A stretch of DNA of 64,000 nucleotides from Humulus lupulus (GCF_963169125.1 NC_084795.1:133341701-133405700), one strand, 5' to 3'. Shown: positions 22,525-35,957, numbered from the stretch's first letter. Made by a program: numbers and translations. The notes: generated by a model not told the origin, from the sequence alone.

Positions 22525-22617
22525 AATGGGTGGTGGCCAGATTTGTGGAGAGATGGTGGCGGCCAATGATGGGCAGTGGTCGGCGACGGTGGTGGCTGGT
22601 AATGGGCAGTGGTCGCC
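22525..22617. repeat. GGT/GGC-rich short repeats
   Basis: AATGGGCAGTGGTCG occurs twice, 43 bp apart, within a run of GGTGGTGGC words directly before the G2 LTR. Low complexity; no function suggested. Confidence 0.6.
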
Positions 22618-25126
22618 TGTAACACCCTGGATAACCAAGACTGTTACACTGTGTGTTTTAAATAGTGATAGACTCTCTAAAGAAGTCTCTTGGCCATAAA
22701 CTTGTAACTAAACGTGATTAACGGTTTAGGGTTAAAAATTTTGGTCAAAAAGAATAACTATTTCATTAAAATGTTTACGTTCGTACATGGTATCCCAAAA
22801 TAATGTTTGAAAGGCTAATTACAATTCAAAAGGTACAACCAGCCGATCTAAGCGGCAAATTAGGTTTTGACCCTAGTTCTTCTGAGAAACCCCAGCCGTG
22901 GTGGTAGAGTAGCTGCATATGTACATGTCGCCACCGAAGCTCTCCAACTCGTGGCTGGTTTTGCTTCCCTTTCCCCTTTCCTACACCACATAGCACCCAT
23001 GAGCCAAGGCTCAGTAAGAAAACTTAAAAATGCTCATAAGCATTTTAAAACACATCACAAAATCGTAATAAGCATGCCTAGCAATAATAACCTTACTCAT
23101 GCATGCATTCTATTCAAATAAGTGACTACAATGTCACATTGGGGCCCGTCGCCCTAGATACATGACCATAGAGTCACCTCGGGCCCACTATCCTAAATAA
23201 ATGACTAATAAGTCATAGCGGGGCATGTTTCCCTAGGATATGGGACTATAGTGTCACCCTGGGGCCCACCGCCCTATCCTCTGTATAACCAGCCTTAGAG
23301 CTGGCCCAGCGTCCCTAGAGTGTTAGTTTTTCCAATGACCATACGTTCGGTCAAGCGTATAATGCGCTCCTAATTAGGCCTAACCATATCGACCATCACT
23401 CAGCATTCTATTGCTGCCCTTGACTTATCAGTCAATGCTTTCGAATAGCGCTTAGGGCGCTATTGCCGTCCTTGACTTATAAGTCATGTCTTTTCAGTCA
23501 GATAATGCAAACAAGCATACACCATTTAACAATTTACAGATACAGAGAGTTCAAGCATGCTTAATCAAGCAATCACAGGCACAATTATAATCATGCTCAT
23601 TCACAAGGTCCCGAGCCCTAATCAAATCTATATTTAACAACCGAGCCAAGCTCTAATCACATACATTACGTATTGGGTGCAGTTTCCTTGCCTCTGGTCC
23701 ATGCACAAGTTAATTAACCATGACCCTAGAGCACGATCCTGTTCTGAGCCCTAGTGGTGCCCTAGTCACAACCATAATAAATGATATCCATCAATATCAA
23801 ATAAATAAAGACTTCTGGAATAGTCTCCGGGATCTCGAATTCTACTAAACCGGGTTGTAGAATCCTTCCTGAGCCCTTACGTTTGAGTTCCCGCCACCCA
23901 AAACCTAACTTGGCCAAAATTCCCAATTTGATTTGCGGCGCCCCTTACAGGTGTCGTGACTCTCCTCAAGTCAGAGAGCCCAACCTCTCTTTTCTCTGGA
24001 CATGGGCCGTAGCGCGGCCCAACAGGCACCACGGAACGATGGCAGTTCAAGGAACCGCCCAGGCTTTTGGGTTCATGATGGTCGCAACGCCCTAAGAATG
24101 GGTCGCGATGTGACCTCGTGAACCCAGTTTTTCAAACATTTCTCCGAGCTAATTCCCTTAAAATTTACCCTAAAAATAGTACCAAACCCCCAACCAAGTT
24201 CCAGAACATCATGAGTGTGCACAAGCAGCAAAACCTAACTCACAAACGGATCAAAAACTCACAAAAACCATAAAGTTCAATCAAGCTTAAGAAACTTAAG
24301 GAAAAAAAACTCAGAAAGTTAAAAGCACAAATTACCTCTGATACAGTCTTTTTCCAACTAAATCCCTAGGTTATCAAGTTTTTAATCTTCCCTAGAATCG
24401 TTATGACTCTAACCTTGCTTAAATCAAGGCTCTAGAACTCGAGCCTCCTTCGAAAATGCTAACGAGCATGAATAGTGGACGAGAGAGAGAGAAAAAGAGT
24501 GAGACTTATATTTTCTGAGTTAATAAACTCTGCCAAACCCTTATATTCAAACGATCACAAATTACCAAAATGCCCCTACTCAACCTGCTTCTCTCTCAAC
24601 ACCCCATAAGGGTAAAAATATCATTTTCACTCTCTAGTCCCGTTCTATAACCAAAATTTCCCCAAATAGTTACGCTAAACCCAGAATATTGCTATTTCTC
24701 CAAAAATATGACTCATGCTACAATGAGTCCCTGTGACTCTCTAGATCACCCAAAATACCCCTTGGCTTGCCCCGAGCAGGGTATTTTTCCCCGTTGTGAC
24801 TAAACCACTACTTGCTCCCTAGGATCGTATGGTGACGAATAACCCAAACATATCGACATAAAAATGTGGTCTCAATCAATTTGCACACATATATATACAC
24901 ATATTCCCTCAACGAGCCAAATTACGAAAATGCCCTTCCAATAAGAAACAAGCCCACATGCATGCTTAATACACCTAAACATGCCAATATAGTCATATTA
25001 TAATATAACTCACATAATTCATATAATCAGGCATATCATCACATAATAATGCAATTAAATTAATTATTGCCCTCCTTGCCCCCTAATCAAGGCACTAAAC
25101 CTTATTAGGGAAATTGGGACATTACA
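22618..25126 (-). mobile_element. G2 3' LTR
   Basis: Plus-strand termini are TGTAACACCC and GGGACATTACA, 2509 bp. The left flank TCGCC (22613-22617) would be one TSD copy; its partner lies outside the window. It contains a cluster of GTGACTN..AAGTCA words near 23120-23510 (CTATAGTGTCACC, GACTTATAAGTCATG). Confidence 0.88.
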
Positions 25127-25163
25127 ACTATTCCTTCCTTGTAGGAATTTCGTACTCGAAATT

Positions 25164-26487
25164 TTACCTGAAAAGCTCGGGATACTGCTCCCACATGTTT
25201 GACTCTAATTCCCAGGTCTCCTCCTCGACCTTGTTGTTCCTCCATAAGACCTTAGCCAAAGGTATGGTTTTGTTCCTTAGGACCTTGTCCTTCCTGTCTA
25301 GCATCTGGACTAGTTGTTCTTCATAAGAAAGATCTGCCTGCAACTCCAAATCTTCGTAACTCAATACATGAGTCACATCTGACACATACTTCTGGAGTGT
25401 CGAAATATGAAACACATTGTGTACAGCCGACAATGCTGGAGGTGAGGCTAATCTATAGGCTACCCGACTGATCATCTCTAGAATCTTAAACGGTCCTACA
25501 ATTCTAGGGCTCAACTTGCCCTTCTTCCCAAATCTCTTCACCCCTTCTATGGTGAAACTCTAAGGAAGACATAGTCTCCCACTTGGAACTCCACGTTCCT
25601 GCGCTTCGGGTCAGCATAACTTTTCTGTCTACTCTGAGAAGCGAGCATCCGAGCTATGATCTTCTCAATAGCCTTATTGGTCCTTAGAACTGCCTCAGGA
25701 CCCAATTATTTCCTTTCTCATGTGTCACCCTAATGAATGGGTTATATATATTTCCTACCATACATCATCTCATAAGGAGCCACCCTAATGGTCGACTGAT
25801 AGCTGTTGTTGTAGGAAAACTCTATCAAAGGTAAATACTTACTCCAAGAACCTTCAAAGTCCAGCACACATGCTCGCAGCATGTCCTCTAATATATGTAT
25901 CATCCTCTCAGATTGTCCATCTGTCTGAGGATGATAAGCGATACTAAACTTCAGCTGTGTACCCATAGCCTTCTACAAACTTCCCCAGAACTTGGAAGTA
26001 AATATGGGGTCTCAATCTGACATGATCGACCTCTGAGCCCCATGAAGGCACACCATCTCTCTCACATAGAGATCTGCATACTGATCAACTGTATAAGTCA
26101 TCCTCACTAGTAAGAAGTGAGCTGATTTGGTGTACTAATCCATGATAACCCACACCGAATCATGTTGACCCACAATCCTGGGTAACCCAACCCCAAAATC
26201 CATTGTGATATCCTCCCATTTCCACTCTGGGATATCCATAGGTGGTAATAGCCCTGCTGACATGTCAAGCACTTAGCAACATATTCAGTCACATCCCTCT
26301 TCATCCCAGGCCACCAATATAGCGACCTCAAATCTGGATACATCTTCATGGTGCCTAGATGTAAAGAGTAAGGGGTGGTATGAGATTCATCTAGAATCTC
26401 CCGTTTGATAACAGTATCCATCGGAACACAGATCCGACCCTCGTATCTCACAAAGCCCACATCTGACACTGTATAGTCCCTAGCCAC
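25164..26487 (-). pseudogene. G2 integrase and chromodomain-like tail, broken
   Basis: Reading the minus strand from high to low coordinates: the zinc-binding region HTTPYSLHLGTMKMYPDLRSLYWWPG and CLTCQQG (26107-26487), a core piece FSIAYHPQTDGQSERMIHILED and APYEMMYGRK (25742-25966), and the C-terminal GPFKILEMISRVAYRLA, VFHISTL and tail LSYEEQLVQML, WRNNKVEEETWELE, ending PELFR at 25164. After CQQG the frame is lost. Part of the catalytic core between 25966 and 26107 is readable only across stops. Confidence 0.82.
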
Positions 26488-27070
26488 TCAAGCTATGACC
26501 TCCCCTCTGATGCTCATCATCAGTGGATCACTCAACTTCCTTTATCCTCTCCAAAAGAGTAGACTTTAGTGTGATGTTGGCTAACTGGCCCACCACTAAC
26601 TCTAATTCAGCTCCAGTCATATCCTCTGCCAACTCCTTGGATATTTATCTCACACTATATAATTTTCCAGGATCTTTCTGGCTTAAGGCATCTGCCATTA
26701 CGTTGGCCTTTCCTCAGTGATACAAGATTTCACTGTCATAATCCTTTACCAACTCCAACCAACACCCCTTTCTCATGTTCAGGTCTTTCTGTGTGAAGAA
26801 ATACTTCAGACTCTTGTGGTCAGTGTATAACTCACACTTATCCCCATAAAGGTAATGCCTTCATAACTTTAATGCAAAGACCACTGCTGCTAACTCCAGA
26901 TCATGAGTAAGGTTCCTCTGCTCATATTCCTTTAACTGGTGTGATGCATAGGCAATCACCTTCCCTGTCTGCATAAAAACACAACCCAAACCCTGTCTCA
27001 GGGCATCATAGTACACTAAAAACTTATATTGATCTATTGGAAGGAGTTGTAATCAAGCACCCCTTTTACT
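26488..27070 (-). pseudogene. G2 RNase H region, with stops
   Basis: No long frame survives, but minus-strand words such as [17 protein letters not shown] (near 26930-26975), the [10 protein letters not shown] region (near 26870-26910) and [18 protein letters not shown] (near 26770-26825) identify the gypsy RNase H and its linker to integrase. Several Trp and Gln codons are stops. Confidence 0.7.
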
Positions 27071-27071
27071 C

Positions 27072-28024
27072 CTAGAAGTTATTCTCACACCTATCTGACC
27101 ACGCGAACTTTTGATTCTTGTGAGTCAATTCCGTCAGTTTGGTGGCAATCCTTGAGAACCCTTCCACAAAATACCTGTAATAACCTTCCAATCCAAGGAA
27201 ACTCCTGATCTTAGAGGCATTCCTTTGCCTTGTCCAATCTATTACTACCTCCACCTTAGGTGGGTCCACCTTGATCCTATCTCTACTGACAATGTGACCA
27301 AGAAAAGTTACCTGAGGTGACCAGAACTCACATTTCTCGAACTTCGCATATAGTATGTATTCCCTCAGCCTCTGTAGAACCAACCAGATATGTTACTCAT
27401 GTTCTGCCTTTGACTGAGAATAAACTAGAATATCATCGAAGAAGATGATCATAAACCGATCCAAATAATCTTTGAACACCCAGTTCATCAGATCCATAAA
27501 AGCAGCTGGGGCATTACTAAAGCCAAATGACATAACTAAGATTTCATAATTCTCGTATCTGGTACAAAAAGCAGTCTTTGATATGTCTCCCTCCCTGTCC
27601 TTAGCTGGTGATAACCAGATCAAAGATCTATCTTTAAGAATATCGTTTTACTCTGCAACTGATCAAACGGGTCATCTATCTTTGATAGAGGATACTTATT
27701 CTTGATGGTTAATTTGTTCAGTTCTCTGTAATCAATGCACATCCTCAGAGAACCATCCTTCTTCTTTACATATAAGACTTGTGCAGCCCATGGAGAGAAA
27801 CTAGGTTTAATAAAACCCAAGTCTAACAACTTTTGTAACTGTAGCTTAGGTTCTTTCAACTCTATTGTGGCCACTCTATACAGTGCCCTGGACACTGGCT
27901 TTGTCCCTGGTGCCAATTCAATGACAAAATCTATCTCTCTATGTGGCGACAACCCTAGTAAGTCCTCTAGAAACACATCTAGAAACTCACAGACTAATCT
28001 AGTCTCTTTTGGTCCCACTGGCAC
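27072..28024 (-). pseudogene. G2 reverse transcriptase, two frames
   Basis: From high to low coordinates: [21 protein letters not shown] and the entry to the domain (27620-28024) with [20 protein letters not shown]; then 27393-27623 with [17 protein letters not shown] and the catalytic motif [11 protein letters not shown] (aspartates at 27432-27437); then 27072-27383 with FLGHIVSRDRIKVDP and RSFLGLEGYYRYFVEGFS. A frameshift near 27620 destroys the SGYHQLR block, and a stop near 27385 splits the fingers from the thumb. Leu-to-Val type changes in the motif (FFDD for YVDD/FIDD) are mild. Confidence 0.85.
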
Positions 28025-28059
28025 GACCTAAGTGATATCTACCACATTGGCTAGGAATC

Positions 28060-28520
28060 CTATGCAACCACCTTGCAGTACGTCTCTAGCCCTCAATACT
28101 GATATGATAGGTACACGGGTCCATGCATAGTGCCAACAAATACAAAGGCATCCTCACCCTCAGGCTCAAAGGTTACCATCTTCTTCTTCCAGTCTATGGT
28201 TGCCCCATACTTCACTAACCAGTCCATACCCAGAATAATGTCAAAGTCGATCATAACAAACTCTATCAAGTCAACTCACAACTCTCTGCCATCCATTGTC
28301 ACTGGCAGTGATCTGGCCCATGTCCTTGAAACTACTAACTCCCTAGTGGGAAGTAAGGTTTCAAACCGCACAACATAATAATCACATGACCTACACAGTC
28401 TATCAATAATCCTACTAGAAACAAAAGAGTGTGTAGCACCAAAATCAATAAATACAGTATAAGAGGTTCCAGCACTAGAAAGCTGACCTGTGAGTACTGA
28501 GGGACTAGCCTCAGCCTCGG
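28060..28520 (-). pseudogene. G2 protease region, active-site Ser changed
   Basis: The minus strand carries the retropepsin start VFIDFGATHSF; the DSG triplet is DFG here (codons at 28438-28446), one C-to-T change from TCT. The FDIILGMDWLVKYGAT block is readable near 28195-28250. Frames are interrupted by stops. A Phe in this position should abolish activity. The same region in G3 keeps DSG. Confidence 0.72.
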
Positions 28521-29406
28521 CCTACGTCAATGCGAACACTAAAGCTAAAGTCGAGTTGTTCGCCTTCCTTGGTTCTTCTTTCTTTACACTCAGGCAATCT
28601 TTATTTATGTGTCTCATTATTCCTCACAAAAAGCAGGCCTTTAGCCGACACTCTCCCACATGGCACCTCCTACACCTGGTGCACTCTAGGTAAGTCCCCC
28701 AGCCCTCACTGCTTCCCTAGTGGCCTATATGTATACCACGTGGTCTCCTGTCGAGGCCTGGAGCTAAAAAGGCATTTGGAGCCTTCCTTTTCTGATCACT
28801 AGGGCCTTGACCCCTACCTGAACCCATAAATGGAGGTCCCATCTTCCTAGTGTCTCTCCTAGTCACATTCTCACACCAACTTTTGTTCTCTTCGCCCTAT
28901 GTAGTAAGTGCTTTCTCCACCACCTATGTATAAGTCGTCACCCTAGGCACGGTGGTAATGCAAACATCCCAGGCTATCATACGTTGTAGCCCTTGAAGGA
29001 ATCTCTCTTACCTTGTCCCATCAGTGGGAACCAAGTCTGTAGACAACTTGGCTAATCTGTCGAATCTTAGTGCATACTCTATCACTAACATGTCTCCCTA
29101 AAGCAGCTTACTGAATTCCTTTGCAATTGTAGCCCTAACTGCATCATTATAGTACTTTTCATTGAACACCATTCTGAACTCCTCCCAATCCATGGTATTC
29201 ACATTCGTAGTTTGGGATATCACTTCCCACCAGATTCATCCATCCTCCCAAACATATAGGTGGCACAGGCCACCCTCTCATGACCAATTACCCTCATAAA
29301 ATCCAGGATAGCGGTAACCATGCTCATCCACTGCTCGGCCTTAGCCAGATCTGCAATGCCCTCAAACACTGAAGGGTCTTCCTGAACCTTTCATAGAGAG
29401 GTTCTC
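28521..29406 (-). pseudogene. G2 gag remnant, truncated at its start
   Basis: Capsid words are visible on the minus strand: NEKYYND near 29155, EYALRFDRLAKL near 29040-29080, and LYERFRK at 29380-29400. The zinc-knuckle region near 28585-28680 has a C-x2-C-x2-C-H block followed by C-F-L-stop-G..H..D-C, so the second cysteine of the main knuckle has become TGA. The N-terminal part is lost at 29406, where copia C2 inserted. Confidence 0.75.
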
Positions 29407-31235
29407 TGTTGGGGTTTTATGACCTAATTAAAACTCAACTTCTTTGTAATCTCATTTTATTATCAATAAGAGAATAGACATCATTTTTTGCTTGTTCAAT
29501 CACTTTGCTTATACATTTTATTTTCATGATTATTTGTTTAATATAAACTTCCATTAAATCCTGATATAGCTAATCATATGTATAGTGACATAATCACAGT
29601 GGAATATAAATATGATTATATGTTCAAACATAAGTTATTCTTAAGATTAGTCAGTGCACAAGATTTACACTGACTTGCCAATCTACGATATGATCTACTT
29701 ACACATTGTAGTGTTATGTTCTTTCCAGAACATTAATAAAGTAGATAAGATCGGATGTATTTGTTACATCGGACTGGACCGATATTGACTAAAGATAAGA
29801 TAAGTAAACATACCATTATTATCTATTCTATTCATATCATATAGTTGATCATAGGTCAAGTCAATCTCAATTCTGAGTAGTTAGTATTCTAACTGATTGT
29901 ATTATTTGAGTTCTTTGACTTGTTCATTACCAGCTTACCTTATGGACTAGCCCATACCTACATCTTGGGAACTCAATAGTATAATTGAGTGGGAGTGTTA
30001 ATCATAGATATGAACATCTATAGCTTCTAATGAAGAAGTAAAACGATGGTTTTCTTTTAGTTTGGTTCGATGTGCTAAATGATAGAGATCTCATTTCAAT
30101 AATTAATATTATTTTACTGAAATATCATTTACAAGGAACTAAGTGTTTTAAGGATAAAATACGATAATGGGTAAAACGGTAGTTTAGTCTCATCTCATTG
30201 TAGACCGTCTATAGAGGATTGAGTGATAATTATGGTTGTAACAATGAATAACTAATAACGTATCTATATTGCTTATAGAGCGTTCTATGAATTCAATAGT
30301 TCAATTCTGAGTCATTAGTGGAGTCACGAGGAATTAATAAGTTAGTAAATTTATTTGTTAAATTTATGATAACTTATTAGAGCTTGATTTCATAGGCCCA
30401 TGGTCCCCACAGTACCTTGGATAAAATTATCTAGATAGTCTCAATTAATTGATTTAATTATCAATTAGAATTATCAAAGTTGACCAGGTCAATTTTGGAT
30501 AGTTCATAGAGTTATGCAATTTAGAGAAGAAAAGAGATCTTAGGGCATATTTATTAATTAAGACAAATTTGTGTCTAAATTAATACATAAGTTTAAATCA
30601 AGGTTAAAATTATAAATAATTAATTTGATAAAGGATTTAATTAATTAATCAATAGAAAATAATATGGGCTTTGATTTTAAGTCCAACAGGCTTATAATTA
30701 AATGGGAAATTTCATGGGCCTAAGGCCCATGGTAATTTCGACCGAATGGCTGATATTATCTATTATTTTATTAATTTTTTAATTAAATAAGTGACCTAAT
30801 TGAGCCTTTAAAAGGAATGCTAAGTGAGAGTTGGAAACAAATGAACTGATAAAAAGTTTATCAGAAGATCTAGTTTTGATGCTTTTGGGTTTTAGACTCT
30901 ATCTACAACAAAAGTCCTTTTCTAAGCCTCAAAATTATTTTCTCTTCTTCTCTTTGTATCTATCTCATGTGTTGAGAATTGTCCACTCTAGTCTAGGTTA
31001 TTCTAAGGATACTTTAGAAGACTGTGAAGAAATTTGAAGATCGTTTCAGTTTCTTTGTGATACTTAGCAACAAAAAGGATACAAAGGTTAGGGAAACTGA
31101 AGGAATGACTTATTCATTCCGCTGCATATAATGTAAGTGTTCTTATCATTATCTCTATTTAAATTCAATTATAGAAACATGTTGTAGGTTTTCTTATATT
31201 AATTTGTTTAATATATGATTTACATGAAAAATTAC
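29407..31235 (+). mobile_element. Ty1/copia C2 5' LTR (3' end lost)
   Basis: It starts TGTTGGGG directly inside G2 gag (flank TTCTC at 29402-29406). It shares landmarks with the C3 LTR: a block with CCCATGGTCCCCACAG near 30395 matching CCATAGGTCCCCAGGG near 34990, and a CTCATGTGTTGAGAA word near 30964 matching 35823. The expected ..CAACA end and the PBS are missing; the right limit is approximate. A TATA-like stretch is not clear. Confidence 0.65.
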
Positions 31236-33368
31236 ACAATTTTTTTTTTGAAATAGTATTTTGGGTTGTGGTCGCAGCCACCAAGTATCACTGGTCGCTG
31301 CCTGGGAGTCAGCGACTAGTGGCTGCGGCCACCATAAACTCCTGGTCGCGTCTAGAGCGCGTATATTTCCTAGATAAGTCAAGTGTTCATGACCACCAAG
31401 ATTCACTGCTTGCGGCCTACAACAAAATTTTTCTTAAAATTTGAATTTTGAATGTATCTTTTAACGGGTTAAACCAAAAATATCATATTTATTTTATCAT
31501 TTAAAAATATTTCTTTTAAAATACAATTTTTTTGTTGTTTGATATTTAAAAATTAGATATTTTCTACAAAGATTCAAATTCAAATTTAAAAATAGGTTAA
31601 CTAATTAATTGTAAATCTTTTAATATATTAAAATATTAGAATTAAGTTATCGGATATTAAAGATATTTTTTTATTACTTGATATTTTTTAAATCTTTTAT
31701 TTGAAAATATTAATATCTGATTATTCTATGAATTTTAATATTTAAATTATTTGAAATTTGAAAATTTGTTGACTATATATTTTTATGGATATTTGAATTT
31801 GTTTAACTATTTCAGATTTTTTTTTTTTAAAACAGCTAATGATATTTGTTTTAAAAAATTAAAACTAGTTAAATTTTTTTAAAATATCACGTTTTGCAAA
31901 CTAATTAATAAAATTATATTGTTTTTTAAATAAATTTGATTTAAATTAACTTTTATTAATTGTTGATAAATCTTATTTAAATCAAATTAATATTTTTTCA
32001 AAATGACCCAAACTAAGTTGATTGTCGATAAATGAAATTTAAGTTAACTTTTGTTAATTGTTGATAAATTTAATTTAAATTGACTGGTTGATTTTTTGCA
32101 AAATTTAATTAATTTGAACTTTGGATAAATTCTAGAAAATTAAATGTGGTATTTTTGCAAATGAAATAAATTTTAGTATTTTTGCATAAATTCATAGACT
32201 TGCTCATATAGTAACATGATTAAGATCATCCAGTTATAACATGTTTGTTTGCACTATATGTGGTATTTTTGCAATTGGCCTTAGATGCATATAGTAGCCC
32301 ATATGTCTGCTTAATATATGGATTTTACTAAATAAAACATTCATAAAATGATAGGTTTTTTTAGGGCCCACTAGAAAGTGTAGAGTTTAAATTCCTCTCT
32401 TGTAGGTGATTTCACTTGTGAAGGCCCAATTGCTTTACATGACTACAGTGGACCTAATCAATTAATAACAATTAATAAAATGAATGTTTAAATTCATGTT
32501 TTTTGGACCTTGTATGAAAGTTTGGGGGCCCTAGTAGTGGGAACGACATAATGGACCCATCCCTCCTCCATACAAGCCCAATTGTCAAGGCTCATTTGCC
32601 TGAGTTGGACTTAATTGTATAGGTTCATTATAATAGTTAACCTAAATATTGATTAGCAACAAACTAATTCTAATTTAATTGAATTTGTGTCACTATGACA
32701 CTTTAGAATTAATAGAAAATTATAGGACTTTGGTTTTAAAATTTTAATTTTATAATTTTTTGGAGAACCATATCATTAATTTTTCAAAAATTAATAATAA
32801 AAATGAGCTTATTTTAAGAATTATATTCAATCTCCATCATTAGCTTAACAAGGTCAATAGTTTAATGGGGCCTTGAAACGCTTTGATTCGTCCCCTTATG
32901 GAAGGTATTCATTAGTTATTTTGACAATGTTAGATTTCAAAAGATAAATAATTATAGGTCAAATTCTACTAGACTCACCCCTACGGTGACTACTAGGACT
33001 AAATCTGTGATTATCGAAACCGTGAGTTTAGCTCATAAGATAAGAAATTTTGTTTTCTTATTTTGATCAAATAGTAGGTTGTTAATAATGGTTTCCATTA
33101 TTAAATGAGTTTACAACTCTATTTAACTAATGTTATTTTTTGACTCTCGACAACCGGGACATGAATATCATAGATTAGTTAAAAACCTAAAGAAATAGTG
33201 ATATGATTATTTTCGTATTTTTTCCATGAATATCATATTTATGGTTTATATTGTGTTATTTATTGAAATTAGAGTGAATAGAATTTTTATTGAGCAAATG
33301 TGATTGATTTCTATTTTATTGATAATACGTAGTATAATTATGGTTGTGTCTACTCTCATCCTTCTTCT
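31236..33368 (+). other. C2 untranslated leader
   Basis: This is a long AT-rich leader between the LTR and gag, without an open frame in the element's sense. It holds a GC-rich island of nested inverted repeats (31266-31352) and a diverged direct repeat (about 31935-31985 and 32033-32085, GTTGATAAAT(C/T)(T/A)) ~98 bp apart. The C3 leader (36254-38222) has the same layout: LTR, GC-rich island, AT-rich tract, gag. Confidence 0.55.
31266..31352. repeat. Nested inverted repeats in a GC-rich island
   Basis: An outer pair, TGGTCGCAGCCAC against GTGGCTGCGGCCA (near 31270 and 31320), encloses an inner pair, ACTGGTCGCTG against CAGCGACTAGT (near 31290 and 31312). The flanks are AT-rich. Confidence 0.7.
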
Positions 33369-34012
33369 ATGGAGAAATTCACTGGAGAAAACTTCCTTAA
33401 GTGGAAGTAGAACATCAACATAGTGTTGATTGGTGACAACTCCAAGTTCGTCATGACTGATGAATCCCTAGAAGTTCAAGATGAGGAGACTCAAGTCGGC
33501 TTATTCCTCAATAGTCTATCTCCAACTTTCCTGACGTTCACCACCAACTGTGTGATGAATAAATTCAACTATGGTCTGACACAACTCATGAACGAGCTTC
33601 AGACTTTCGAGTCAATCATGGGTGGACCAAGTAAGGGAGGAGAAAAGAAGATTGCTGCTACTATTGATCCAGCTAAAGCTGAAGCTAACCTAGCTTCATC
33701 TTCGAAAGCTAAAAACAAGAGGAAAGATGGAAAAAAACACCAACCCCATGCCTACAAAGGATGCAAAGATGAGTGCACAACCAAGTGGACAGACGCCTAA
33801 ATGGGAGGAAAAGAAAAACAAGAAAGGTAAAGGTAAGTACTTTCACTGCAATGAGAAGGGGCATTGGAAACAGGATTGCCCCAAGTTTATAGCAGAGAAA
33901 AACAAAGGTAATGATTATAGTTCATTTATCTTAGAAACATGTGTTTTAGAGAATGATAAATTCATTTGGATTATTGATTCTGGATCTACTAACCATGTTT
34001 TTAACTCTTTAC
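33369..34012 (+). pseudogene. C2 gag and start of protease, broken
   Basis: An ATG at 33369 starts MEKFTGENFLKWK, a standard copia gag opening, followed at once by a TAG. The next frame (33423-33800) reads NINIVLIGDNSKFVMTDE and then jumps to ETQVGLFLNSLSPTF, so about 100 residues of gag are deleted. After a frameshift near 33740 comes the zinc knuckle YFHCNEKGHWKQDCP, with its first Cys replaced by Tyr (33838-33840), and the protease start FIWIIDSGSTNHVF (DSG at 33976-33984). The frame runs into the C3 LTR at 34013. Confidence 0.85.
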
Positions 34013-35640
34013 TGTTGGAAATAGACCCCTTAAAGCAATTGTAGTTGACAAATATTTTAAATGAAATAAATAATTGAACTGAATTATTATATATATAGAT
34101 TATGCCCGATATTATGTTCATAATATTAAGTGAATATCAGAAAATTCCAAAGTTAATCTATGTGGTCTTAATCTCATATTGGTATGAGAGGATCGAGATT
34201 AAGATAATAAACTGATAATCAATTCACAGTAAAATAAAGTTATGGAATCTTTAGAATAATTAATTCTAGTACGGTTCGCTAGTATTATGAATACAAGTGA
34301 CCTAGATCCAGGTTACTAGTCTAGAAGGACACTTTAGTGAAGGTACTTTACATATAGTTGTATATAGAACTAAACTGGATGTGATTTGTTAATACTTGTT
34401 TAAACACCGTTTCATAGTATTAATCAAACACATCAAACGATGATCATATACACGATGATCTTAATCCTAAGGTTTCTATGAACTCATGTATATGTTAATA
34501 CTTGTTAAGGTTTGTCAGAATGATCAGGCTAAGAACAATTATTTTGGGGACTCAATGATATAAATGGCTGGGGACATAGTTTGACAGATATGGAATCTAT
34601 ACCTTCTTATAGATTGAATAATGGTTCTCTATTGGGTTGACTTTTGGAACTGAAAAGGTAATGAACGCTCACATCGCAAACTTGTTGTGACACAACCTTC
34701 ACTAGTAAAGTCAATGGTACTCTAGGAACAAGATATAACTAAAAGGGTAAAACTATAATTTTATTCCAATATAATTATGAACCATTAATAGAGGATTAAT
34801 GTTGTATGTAATGACTATATCAATGGACATTTTATTCTTTAATAAAGTACTCTGTAAATATATGTCTATAATTATCAAGAGTTCAATCTCATATTTATAG
34901 TGGAGTAATTATGAGATTAATAAATATGATTATTTAATCAAAGAGCTTTAATTAATAATATAATATTTATTGGAGCTTGATATTATAGGTCCATAGGTCC
35001 CCAGGGTATCTCTATCAAACACCATATCAAGGTAAGAGTAGATACAAGGGTAAAACTGTAATTTGGAAATTTGTGAAGAATTTTACTCTTCGGGTTAAGT
35101 ATACAATTACATGATAATTGAGATTAAATAATTAATTCTGAATTAATTACTAAATGTTCAAAAATATGTTTATTCATTTAAATATATAATTTCGAAATTC
35201 ATATAAATAAATAAATTTTTGAAATTAATTATTTTATTTGAGTAGGAGAAAATAAAATTGGTAAGTCAAAAATAGTTTTGATTTATTGAATTTTAAAAGA
35301 TGATGATAATGGTGGTCATCAATGTGAATTTTGAATTTTGAAATATGGTTGTCATCTTTTCCTTAAAATGATAAATACCTTATTTTGTGGAAGATTGATT
35401 TTAGTTGAATAAATAAATAAAAGAAAAATGCAATATCCCTGAAAAGAGAATATCACAGTTCACGCATGACACAGTCCAAGGACTTTGCCATGCGTGTACC
35501 ACTACACTGATATTGTATCAGTGTTGTTTTTATTTATCTATTTAATTAATTAATAATTTCAAAATAGATATTTTCAAGTTTGGTATGTTAGATATTTACC
35601 TAAATCAATTCCTATCATCATTATGATATTATTATATTAC

Positions 35641-35657
35641 TATTATTATTATTATTA
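35641..35657. repeat. (ATT)n microsatellite
   Basis: Uninterrupted TATTATTATTATTATTA, part of a longer ATT-like stretch from about 35625. Confidence 0.85.
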
Positions 35658-35957
35658 GGAATAATAAGGTAATACAATAATCTCTATATATATGATATAG
35701 AATAATAAGAAGAGAAGAGAGACAATACAAGAAAGAATTCAGAATAGTTTCAAAAAATTTGTCAGACAAAAGATTATCTTCTTCTTCTTTATTTTAACCT
35801 TTCTCAGACCATAATCCAAGTTCTCATGTGTTGAGAAATACTTGTGATTCCTAAATTATAAACCCATGTTCTCTATGTGTCCACACACATCTTGAGGTGT
35901 AGAGAACACTCTGGAAGATCATGGTTTGAGTACTCAAAGCGTTTTATAGGAAGATCG

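Larger units (their letters stand above)
22618..29406 (-). mobile_element. Ty3/gypsy chromovirus G2, 3' part, cut by copia C2
   Basis: Minus-strand element with its 3' LTR (22618-25126), polypurine tract (reverse complement of 25127-25138) and pol and gag remains up to 29406. There the copia LTR of C2 begins inside gag codons. The rest of gag, the PBS and the 5' LTR must lie beyond the right edge of the window if they survive, because C2 and C3 do not end within it. The domain tail and LTR length are as in G1 and G3. Confidence 0.85.

Noticed and set aside
22867..24095. Open frames at 22867-23121 and 23883-24095
   Set aside because: Both lie inside the G2 3' LTR, on the strand opposite to the element, and resemble no protein family.
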